Assembly: GCA_964485585.1 (NCBI GenBank)
Contig: CAZAJT010000029.1
Span: forward strand, 1-13,362
From: CAZAJT01 sp964485585
GTDB taxonomy: Bacteria; Patescibacteriota; Microgenomatia; UBA1406; GWC2-37-13
Reading direction: 5' to 3'
DNA: 13,362 nucleotides
The first letter of the stretch is position 1, and each line of letters starts with the position of its first letter. A program made the position numbers and the translations under genes. Shown here piece after piece: positions 6,436 through 12,256 of the stretch. Below the pieces are notes generated by a model. It saw only the letters and a list, made by a program, of their open reading frames with translations, made no database searches and was not told the DNA's origin.

Positions 6436-9012
6436 TTACGGTCTTTCTTCGAAATATAATGGTTCATCAGAATCGGTTCTCTCATACACGGGGATATATC
6501 GGTCGGCATTCGCAGCTATTAACCACCAAGGTCGTACAGTCACTGTTGTTCGTTGTTGTAGCTTAGGGTTCGCTTGTTTTATCATTACCGGCTCGCCATG
6601 CGCGGGAAAGTAAGGACCACGGCCGCTATTTGGATAGAGAACCGGTTTTTCCTGTTTTGTTACCATAGTGTAGGCAACCGTATGCTTGGGGAATGCTGTT
6701 TCAAATGTTGGTAATACGCTGCGAGCGTTCATCGTAATCCGGTAAATCAAGGCCATTTGACGACCTCTTTCTAAAAGTTGCTCCACTAATGCTTGTTGAT
6801 CAGTATTTATAGGATGTAACCCATTTCCGTTTTCTGCAGTGAGCCCGACTCCCCGAATAACACTTCCCGTTCTCCGCTTTACTTCACCATATGCCTCTAC
6901 GATTTTATCAATTGGTAGTCGTCCGGCAGCCTCAAATTGGTAGGGATTTGTACAGGTTGACATAGGATAGATGAAAGTATTTATCTCGCCGGATACGACC
7001 GCATGCTGAGGGTGAGTAGGATCATTGAGCGCTTTTTGTACGTCTGTCCAGGTTTTTTGATAATATGATCTCCATGCATCTCGTCTTCTTGGTGTACCCC
7101 ATAATAAATCATCCAGACGAAGCACAGAAATAAATCTTCCCTCTGGATCTATGCGCTGGGCTATATCCCGCATAGCCTCATGGAATTGATCGATATAACC
7201 CGGATCAATATTGAGCATCGCCGAATGGTTGAATGCAGGAACCTCATTGATTACACTCCAGTGCAGTCCGGGCGGATACAAAGTCTCGACTGCTTTTGAA
7301 ATCTCAGCAAGTCTGCGGATGAAGTCAATCTCAGCCATGGCAACTTGCTGTGTGGATCGCTTAAGTGGATTTCCAATCGCAATAAGCGGTGTGTATTCTG
7401 AAGCTTCAATTGGGATGCCTTGACGCATAGCAGTTGCAACTTTTTCAATGTGAGCTGCCCGCGTCGCTTCACTCATACCCACAACCGTTCCCTGCCTGTC
7501 ACAAACAATCGAGGAAAATAATACATCATCAAAAATGACTGCGGCTCGATCTGGTATGGATAAAGTCATAAACTCCTTCGGCGGCAGAGGGGTTACTGCC
7601 GGTCGCAGTGGTAATTCGCACCAGTTGGAAGCGTTGAAGGAAGTCACAAATCCTTCGTCGAAAAAATCGCTCATTGGTCTTCTTCGCCCATCTGGAAGGA
7701 CTAGTTCCGGAATGCGTTCAGGTTCTGGATTTAGTGATTGTGATAATCTTTTCTCTTGTCGTTTGTGAGTTAAGTAGTGCTCTAACTCTTGTGTTGTTGT
7801 CTGCCCTTCAGCCAATGCTATAAGTTGTGTGCGCGCAGCGTTTCGTGCCTGAATCCATGAGAGTTCTTCTCTTCGAGTTTCAAGGGGAGTATTGAGAAGT
7901 TGTTTCAACATCTGGTAATTCCGGTTCAGCAATCGGGTAAGTTCAGCGTTAACGTGTGGTTCATCCATACATGCGGTTTCCTCTCTCTTCTGATCAAGGC
8001 GAAGCTGTACGAAGACGTCAAAGGAAAGATCTCTCAATTGCGAAAGCCCGATTGAGAATAACATTTCATTGCGCATATCAGCTACTTTCGCCGCAGCGAT
8101 GTATTCTGCAGCTTTTACTTGAGGGTTTGCTCCATTGGATAATTCGGTCAACGCTGCAAGAACTGATGGAGGAATAGTATTTCTAATCTTATCTCCGGCT
8201 GGGGAAACGAGTTGAGAGCTTGTTTTTGCTGTTTCCTCTTCAAACTGAGCAACGAAAAATTCTTCTACTGCAGGATTAGTACTCTGTACTGCATTCGCAA
8301 CAAACTGGCCAAGATCAAACTGCGTGATTTCACTGCGTGGCCTATCGACAAGAATGGGTGATTGTCTTACTGCTTTAATCAATTGTCCAACCTGATCTGG
8401 AGTTGCGCTCCCTGAGATTCTTGTAAGAAAATTTTTGATTGGTTCTTTTTTTATCCGTCTTTCTTTTGGTGGGATCCATCCAAGCGTGCCATCTTCCATG
8501 ACTTGAGCGGTATGTTCACCGCTCATGTGGGGTACGCCTAGGAGACTAGCTTCCTCATCAGTTATTGTTACCTGATGGAAGAAGCCGTTTCCGTTTGTCA
8601 ATCTTGACTGGACTATAGTATCTATGATGGTATGATCGGGACCATTCCCGTTTGCAGGCTTTCCTTTTTCTGAAAAATATAAGACTGTTGGTACGACTTT
8701 AGGAGTTATCTGTAGCGAACATATTGCGACATAGCTTCCTTCTAATACTGCCAAACATACTGCTGATGATTTAGCAATTCCTAACTGTTGTTGGCAATCA
8801 TCATCATCTATGATCACGAGGCGTACTTGTTGAGAGGGATTTACTAGTAGTGATCGTTCGAAACCCGCAAACCGTGTTCGTATAATAGTTCCTTCTTCTG
8901 CAGGCGAAAGTGCAAGCTCTACGTCATATGCCAGCAATTGATGTACGGCATCATTCCACCCGTTACGCTCATTAGCTACTGTTTGTGATTGCTGCTCAAG
9001 TCCTTGTGTCAT
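6436..9012 (-). CDS. Large protein with C-terminal DIT1/PvcA-like domain
   Basis: An 858-residue cytoplasmic protein. Residues 1 to about 440 are unrecognised: a mixed first part with IDDDDCQQQLGI (68-79), then Gln- and Glu-rich helices from 185 to 425. Residues 460-860 parallel the 397-residue neighbour: YTPLIAIGNPLKRS (540-553), an acidic E561 followed by IDFIRRLAEISKAVETLYPPG (562-582), WSVINEV (585-591), and near the end YFPAHGEPVM (801-810), matching the neighbour's YPYHGVPVI. Together these follow the DIT1/PvcA block order NPxK, E..fi..L, YpPGa, P.HG.pv. About twice the family's usual 300-400 residues, it looks like a fusion of a new N-terminal half to a divergent isonitrile-synthase fold. 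It is first in an operon with the 397-residue gene. The ATG lies four bases after the T-run of an attenuator terminator, with no Shine-Dalgarno. Real gene: certain. C-terminal homology: moderate. Activity: unknown. Confidence 0.6.
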   Translation of the reverse strand: MTQGLEQQSQTVANERNGWNDAVHQLLAYDVELALSPAEEGTIIRTRFAGFERSLLVNPSQQVRLVIIDDDDCQQQLGIAKSSAVCLAVLEGSYVAICSLQITPKVVPTVLYFSEKGKPANGNGPDHTIIDTIVQSRLTNGNGFFHQVTITDEEASLLGVPHMSGEHTAQVMEDGTLGWIPPKERRIKKEPIKNFLTRISGSATPDQVGQLIKAVRQSPILVDRPRSEITQFDLGQFVANAVQSTNPAVEEFFVAQFEEETAKTSSQLVSPAGDKIRNTIPPSVLAALTELSNGANPQVKAAEYIAAAKVADMRNEMLFSIGLSQLRDLSFDVFVQLRLDQKREETACMDEPHVNAELTRLLNRNYQMLKQLLNTPLETRREELSWIQARNAARTQLIALAEGQTTTQELEHYLTHKRQEKRLSQSLNPEPERIPELVLPDGRRRPMSDFFDEGFVTSFNASNWCELPLRPAVTPLPPKEFMTLSIPDRAAVIFDDVLFSSIVCDRQGTVVGMSEATRAAHIEKVATAMRQGIPIEASEYTPLIAIGNPLKRSTQQVAMAEIDFIRRLAEISKAVETLYPPGLHWSVINEVPAFNHSAMLNIDPGYIDQFHEAMRDIAQRIDPEGRFISVLRLDDLLWGTPRRRDAWRSYYQKTWTDVQKALNDPTHPQHAVVSGEINTFIYPMSTCTNPYQFEAAGRLPIDKIVEAYGEVKRRTGSVIRGVGLTAENGNGLHPINTDQQALVEQLLERGRQMALIYRITMNARSVLPTFETAFPKHTVAYTMVTKQEKPVLYPNSGRGPYFPAHGEPVMIKQANPKLQQRTTVTVRPWWLIAANADRYIPVYERTDSDEPLYFEERP

Positions 9013-9016
9013 ACAT

Positions 9017-9037
9017 AAAAAAACCGCCTTTCGGCGG
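9017..9037 (-). terminator. Attenuator terminator upstream of the 858-residue gene
   Basis: Minus-strand hairpin CCGCC-GAAA-GGCGG (9037-9024) with a GNRA loop, followed by TTTTTTT (9023-9017). It ends four bases before the ATG of the 858-residue gene. No minus-strand gene lies upstream inside the window, so the only transcript it can stop is the one starting at the 9139-9167 promoter. Confidence 0.88.
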
Positions 9038-9084
9038 GAAATGTGAAAAACCTTCTACACTATTATTCCCCGCCGCGTTAGCGG
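9032..9084 (-). promoter_or_regulatory. Antiterminator of the Leu/Ile-codon attenuator
   Basis: CGGCGGGGAA (9075-9066) can pair with TTTCCCGCCG (9041-9032) over ten base pairs (one G-U). This consumes the 5' arm of the terminator and is longer than the terminator's five-pair stem. A small pre-empting hairpin, CCGC-TAAC-GCGG (9084-9073), contains the leader stop codon in its loop. A ribosome held on the Leu/Ile codons leaves 9075-9066 free (transcription continues), whereas one reaching the stop covers it (termination). Confidence 0.75.
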
Positions 9085-9128
9085 TCAATAAGGAGAATAA
9101 GAATAAGTGTAAAAGGCTGTATGTTCAT
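9078..9128 (-). CDS. Leu/Ile-rich leader peptide of the 858/397 operon
   Basis: A 16-codon frame MNIQPFTLILILLIDR ending in TAA. Codons 8-14 are an unbroken run of Leu and Ile (CTT ATT CTT ATT CTC CTT ATT), in the style of the ilv and leu leader peptides of enterobacteria. It starts about four bases after the predicted transcription start and stops inside the pre-empting hairpin of the attenuator. The last Ile codon lies only a few bases before that hairpin, the distance needed for a stalled ribosome to affect it. The control amino acids are read from codon content; expression is untested. Confidence 0.75.
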   Translation of the reverse strand: MNIQPFTLILILLIDR

Positions 9129-9138
9129 CCTGAAATGT

Positions 9139-9167
9139 ATTGTAATAGCAGTTTTTCAAAAAATCAA
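9139..9167 (-). promoter_or_regulatory. Promoter of the 858/397 operon leader
   Basis: Minus-strand TTGATT (9167-9162), a 17-base spacer, and TACAAT (9144-9139). Predicted start is near 9132, a few bases before the leader ATG at 9128. It lies back to back with the plus-strand promoter whose -10 is at 9186-9191, so the two may compete or share a regulator. Confidence 0.72.
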
Positions 9168-9182
9168 GCGAAAATTATTATG

Positions 9183-9191
9183 TGGTATAAT
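9183..9191 (+). promoter_or_regulatory. Extended -10 promoter of the methyltransferase leader
   Basis: TGG followed by a perfect TATAAT (9186-9191). No good -35 box is present 16-18 bases upstream, where the -35 of the divergent promoter sits. Predicted start is about 9198, three bases before the leader ATG. The following GCTCGTATTATG matches eleven of twelve bases of the corresponding stretch in front of the Phe-rich leader. Confidence 0.72.
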
Positions 9192-9200
9192 GCTCGTATT

Positions 9201-9251
9201 ATGGGAAATTCAATTATTAATTTCACTATCCTCAAAAATTCTGATAGGTAA
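9201..9251 (+). CDS. Ile/Asn-containing leader peptide of the methyltransferase gene
   Basis: A 16-codon frame MGNSIINFTILKNSDR ending in TAA, starting about three bases after the predicted transcription start. It has three Ile codons (ATT ATT, then ATC) and three Asn codons, less one-sided than the other two leaders, so the control amino acid is not certain; Ile or Asn are candidates. Its codons 9-11 (ACT ATC CTC) hold a segment that can pair with GATAG in codons 15-16. Like the Leu/Ile leader on the other strand it has 16 codons, an internal FT, and ends in Asp-Arg-stop. Confidence 0.6.
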   Translation: MGNSIINFTILKNSDR

Positions 9252-9281
9252 TAGGAGGAAGTAAGAGTTTTTTTACCCTCC
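9226..9281 (+). promoter_or_regulatory. Candidate antiterminator of the methyltransferase attenuator
   Basis: GGAGG (9254-9258) imitates the terminator's 3' arm and can pair with CCTCC (9277-9281). CTATC (9226-9230) can pair with GATAG (9243-9247), and CCTC (9230-9233) with GAGG (9255-9258), giving a possible pre-empting pairing. The competing stems are short (about five pairs) against seven in the terminator, so this attenuator is less convincing in detail than the other two. AGGAGG at 9253-9258 has no start codon at a usable distance, which supports a pairing rather than a ribosome-binding role. Confidence 0.5.
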
Positions 9282-9300
9282 GACTAGGAGGGTTTTTTTT
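9275..9300 (+). terminator. Attenuator terminator upstream of the methyltransferase gene
   Basis: ACCCTCC-GACTA-GGAGGGT (9275-9293), a seven-pair stem, followed by eight T (9293-9300), ending seven bases before the methyltransferase ATG. No plus-strand gene lies upstream in the window, so it can only act on the transcript from the 9183-9191 promoter. Confidence 0.9.
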
Positions 9301-9307
9301 AATTTCT

Positions 9308-10123
9308 ATGACTATCGCAGAAAGACCGCCAATCAAAGAAGTAGCAATTTCAGTTCCAGACGAACTCTTAAAAGAGGCGGTAAGAGAACGGTTGCGATGG
9401 GTGTACCGGTTTGCTGGTGAGATTTTTGGTAAAGGTGGACGTCACTTAGATATTGCCACGCACGATGGATATGCTTTGCCGGAGATTGCTCAATGGGCAA
9501 GAGAGATTTTTTCTTATGACATTGATAGCGGCAAAATTGGTTTAGCTCAAAAAAATTCTGCTGTTCGCGAGTTAATAAGAAAAGGAAAACTTCATTTAGT
9601 GCAAGCGGATGCGAACAAATCACCATTTCCAAGAAACGCATTCAATTCAGCAACAGTCGTCGAAGTGGTGGGAAACGGGTTTCGTTCTGATAGACCCGAT
9701 CTTGTTAATGAGCCAGTACTCAGTCTTATTCCGTTATTCCATGGAATCCATCATGCGTTACAACCAGGAGGAATGTTGCTGGGAACTGTCCGCGGCCATA
9801 TGCCAGAGGCACTAACCAGTTGGCTTCACAGTTTGGCAATCAATCAGGAGCAATTGCAGTCGCAATTAAAAGATTTTCTTGGGCCACGTATTTCTAGGGA
9901 TGATATTGAAAATGTTTTAGGCATGTTGAGTTTCACCAATGTGCAGTGGTACAACCAGATACGATTTAATCCGAATAGTCATACAATTTCACTTCCGAAT
10001 CCTTGGCAAATCGGAAGAGTTGGGAAACAAGATTTAAGATCTTACATTAAACAATGTCAGCTGCAACCGGCTCAAGATGGAGTCGATGCGTTATTTTGGA
10101 CTTTTACTGCACAAAAACCATAA
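9308..10123 (+). CDS. Class I SAM-dependent methyltransferase
   Basis: A 271-residue cytoplasmic protein with the order of a Rossmann-type methyltransferase: motif I HLDIATHDGYALPEIA (46-61), the acidic end of strand 2 in SYDID (69-73), LVQADANKSPF (97-107), the motif IV-like strand AFNSATVVEVV (111-121), and LQPGGMLLGTVRG (151-163), which is the usual LkPGG loop. Motif I keeps only one of the normal glycines, so it is divergent, but LVQAD and LQPGG make the fold likely. The acceptor is unknown; the N-terminal 40 residues and C-terminal 80 residues match nothing I can name. The ATG follows an attenuator terminator and has no Shine-Dalgarno at normal distance (the nearest, GGAGGG in the terminator arm, is 15 bases away). 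It is divergently transcribed from the isonitrile-synthase-like operon, so it could modify the same product (inference). Confidence 0.82.
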   Translation: MTIAERPPIKEVAISVPDELLKEAVRERLRWVYRFAGEIFGKGGRHLDIATHDGYALPEIAQWAREIFSYDIDSGKIGLAQKNSAVRELIRKGKLHLVQADANKSPFPRNAFNSATVVEVVGNGFRSDRPDLVNEPVLSLIPLFHGIHHALQPGGMLLGTVRGHMPEALTSWLHSLAINQEQLQSQLKDFLGPRISRDDIENVLGMLSFTNVQWYNQIRFNPNSHTISLPNPWQIGRVGKQDLRSYIKQCQLQPAQDGVDALFWTFTAQKP

Positions 10124-10143
10124 CGCCTTACAGAATGAGATCC

Positions 10144-10152
10144 TGTTATACT
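10144..10152 (+). promoter_or_regulatory. Extended -10 promoter of the acyl-CoA synthetase gene, predicted leaderless
   Basis: TGT followed by TATACT (10147-10152; five of six matches), then six bases and the ATG at 10159. Spacing is identical to that before the permease operon, so transcription probably begins at the start codon. No -35 box is recognised. Confidence 0.62.
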
Positions 10153-10158
10153 GTTTTC

Positions 10159-12246
10159 ATGGAGCTCTCGAAGTTTTTTCATCCTTCCTCTATTGCTGTT
10201 GTTGGCGTATCGCGAGATCCGAAGAAAGTAGGACACCTGACAGCAAAAAATCTCCTTGAACAAGGATATCAAGGAGATGTTTATTTCATCAATAAAAACG
10301 CAAACGAAGATATTTTAGGAAAAAAAGTTTATAGAAACATTCTTGAAATACAACAACCGGTTGATCTTGCGGTACTTGCAATACCGGCAGTCCCCGCTCT
10401 TACCTATCTCGATGAATTACAACAAGTAGGTGTCAAAAATATTGTTTTGTTTGCCGCGGGGTTTCAAGAGAGTGAAAACGATGAAGGTGCGCAGAATGAG
10501 AAAACGTTACGAGATAAAATTCAGCAATACGGTTTGACAGTCCTTGGTCCCAACTGCATCGGTTTCATAAATACCAAGGATGGAATTAATACCACGTTTC
10601 TCAAACACACTGCTCCACCCGGCACTATTGGTTTCATTTCCCAGTCAGGCGCACTGGGGAGCGTGCTTGTTGATTATTTCGCTTCACATAAACATCTCGG
10701 GATTTCCTATTTTATGAGTCTTGGCAATAAAACACAGGTAGATGAATCAGACATTCTTGAATTTCTCGCCAATGATTCCGACACCAATGTTGTTGGTATG
10801 TATCTTGAGGATATCCGTAATGGTAATCGATTCAAAAAGCTTGTTCAAACAGTAGGAAAAGAAAAACCGATCGTTGTTTTGAAATCGGGTTCCACCGAAA
10901 CAGGGTCAAAAGCCGCATTGTCGCATACCGGCGGCTTAATTGGTGACGATAAGGTTTATACCACGTTTTTCAAACAGCATGGCATTATCCGTGCTCAGAG
11001 CTTTACTGAGTTTTTGGATATTTTGAAACTATACAGTTTTGGCCGCATTCCGAAGTCACGCAATATTTTTATTCTTTCCAACGCCGGCGGAGTAGGAGTG
11101 CTTGCAGCAGACGAAGCAGTGAGACACAATCTTATTCTTCCTCCTCTTTCCCCTGTTGTACAAACTACCGTCGTTTCGGGAGCGAGCACAAAAAAGATGA
11201 CGCTTCATAACCCGGTGGATCTTTTAGGTGACGCAAGTGCTTTTGATTATCAGCACGCACTCGAGTCATTAAAACAGGAAAAAGATATTGGAGCAGCATG
11301 TGTATTGCTGACTCCTCAGGCAAATACTGAAGTGGATCAGACAGCGTTCTATATTGCGAAAGTGCAACGAGAAGTTGATTTTCCGATCTATCCCATTTTC
11401 ATGGGCGAATATTCGGTCGTGAAGGCCCATGAGTTTTTTGAAGATAATAACATCGCTAGTTTTCTTACCTATGATGATCTTGCAAACTGTTTATCACAAA
11501 CCTTATGGAGGGAGCAGTTTGTATCAAGACGACATCAAGAGATTCATCTGAGCGATGTGACAATTGCAATAAAAAGCTGTGAACAGGAGATACGGAAAAT
11601 TATTCAGGCAGGGAGCTACAAACCGTTCTTGAATTTGCAGGACTCAACAACGATATTGTCGATGATTGCTATTCCGGTAGTCCCCCTGCATCTCGTAAGC
11701 AATGAAAATGAACTTCAGCAGAAAGCTAATGAATTAGGATACCCACTCGTTATGAAAATAGCTTCAGACATCATAACCCATAAGACAGAGGTGCGGGGAG
11801 TAATCACTGCTATCAAAACGTATGATGAGTTAAAGACATCATATCATGAGATTGTAGATACGGGGAAGTCTCGAGGAGTATATTTGCAACCTACTGCAAA
11901 AGGCTATGAGGTTTTTGTCGGTGCGAAACGGGACAGTCACTTCGGTACTGTCATAGTCGTTGGGCTCGGGGGAATATATGCAGAACTTTTAAAAGATGTA
12001 TCACAGCGTATTTATCCATTTTCTAGAGAAGAATATCAGGAAATGATTGGTGAAACGAAACTGAAGAAATTATTTCAAGGTTTTCGGGGATCACCTCCGA
12101 TAGATTCGCAGCAGCTTTATTCAATTGTGTTGCATCTCGGCGTTTTTATGGAACAATTTAGTGCGATAAAGGAAATAGACATCAATCCCCTCTTTGTTTC
12201 CCCTCAGCAGTCGGTTGTCGCCGACTGCAGGATCATTTTTGTATAA
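10159..12246 (+). CDS. Acetate--CoA ligase (ADP-forming), fused alpha-beta type
   Basis: A 695-residue cytoplasmic enzyme catalysing acyl-CoA + ADP + Pi to acid + CoA + ATP, a substrate-level ATP-generating step of fermentation. Domain order: CoA-binding Rossmann domain (1-130; HPSSIAVVGVSRDPKKVG at 8-25, GPNCIGFIN at 130-138), succinyl-CoA-synthetase-like domains (150-450; GFISQSGALGS at 158-168), and a C-terminal ATP-grasp beta part (about 485-695; NELGYPLVMKIASDIITHKT). The phosphohistidine is H256 in ALSHTGGLIGDD. In the ATP-grasp part the usual HKTDVGGV reads HKTEVRGV, an Arg for Gly in an otherwise conserved loop. Length is normal for the one-chain form. The start at 10159 is chosen because family homology begins at MELSKFFHPSSIAVVG and the -10 box sits just before it; an upstream in-frame ATG at 10054 lies inside the methyltransferase gene. 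Acetate is the likeliest substrate, but branched-chain or aryl acids are possible. Confidence 0.93.
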   Translation: MELSKFFHPSSIAVVGVSRDPKKVGHLTAKNLLEQGYQGDVYFINKNANEDILGKKVYRNILEIQQPVDLAVLAIPAVPALTYLDELQQVGVKNIVLFAAGFQESENDEGAQNEKTLRDKIQQYGLTVLGPNCIGFINTKDGINTTFLKHTAPPGTIGFISQSGALGSVLVDYFASHKHLGISYFMSLGNKTQVDESDILEFLANDSDTNVVGMYLEDIRNGNRFKKLVQTVGKEKPIVVLKSGSTETGSKAALSHTGGLIGDDKVYTTFFKQHGIIRAQSFTEFLDILKLYSFGRIPKSRNIFILSNAGGVGVLAADEAVRHNLILPPLSPVVQTTVVSGASTKKMTLHNPVDLLGDASAFDYQHALESLKQEKDIGAACVLLTPQANTEVDQTAFYIAKVQREVDFPIYPIFMGEYSVVKAHEFFEDNNIASFLTYDDLANCLSQTLWREQFVSRRHQEIHLSDVTIAIKSCEQEIRKIIQAGSYKPFLNLQDSTTILSMIAIPVVPLHLVSNENELQQKANELGYPLVMKIASDIITHKTEVRGVITAIKTYDELKTSYHEIVDTGKSRGVYLQPTAKGYEVFVGAKRDSHFGTVIVVGLGGIYAELLKDVSQRIYPFSREEYQEMIGETKLKKLFQGFRGSPPIDSQQLYSIVLHLGVFMEQFSAIKEIDINPLFVSPQQSVVADCRIIFV
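12207..12240 (+). terminator. Hairpin with T-run at the 3' end of the acyl-CoA synthetase gene
   Basis: GCAGTCGG (12207-12214) pairs perfectly with CCGACTGC (12221-12228) around TTGTCG, followed seven bases later by TTTTT (12236-12240). It lies inside the last codons, just before the stop at 12244. The gap before the T-run makes it an imperfect terminator; it may partly uncouple this gene from the aminomutase gene, which has its own -10 box. Confidence 0.4.
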
Positions 12247-12247
12247 T
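12242..12247 (+). promoter_or_regulatory. -10 box of the aminomutase gene
   Basis: A perfect TATAAT that contains the TAA stop codon of the preceding gene, nine bases before the ATG at 12257. Predicted 5' untranslated region is only about three bases. No -35 box is evident. Confidence 0.5.
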
Positions 12248-12256
12248 TCCTTCATT

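Noticed and set aside
8985..9251. An 88-codon plus-strand reading frame across the divergent promoter region
   Set aside because: It overlaps the start of the 858-residue gene and both promoters; only its last 16 codons, after the -10 box, make sense as the leader peptide.
9253..9258. Strong Shine-Dalgarno AGGAGG serving an unannotated gene
   Set aside because: No ATG, GTG or TTG lies at a usable distance in an open frame; the sequence mimics the terminator's 3' arm and is better explained as an antiterminator strand.
9013..9307. T-box riboswitch controlling one of the divergent genes
   Set aside because: Terminator and antiterminator are present, but the conserved T-box antiterminator bulge sequence and the specifier stem were not found; short leader frames with codon runs explain the layout better.
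10054..10158. N-terminal extension of the acyl-CoA synthetase by 35 residues
   Set aside because: It would overlap the methyltransferase gene, lies upstream of the -10 box, and family homology begins at the ATG at 10159.
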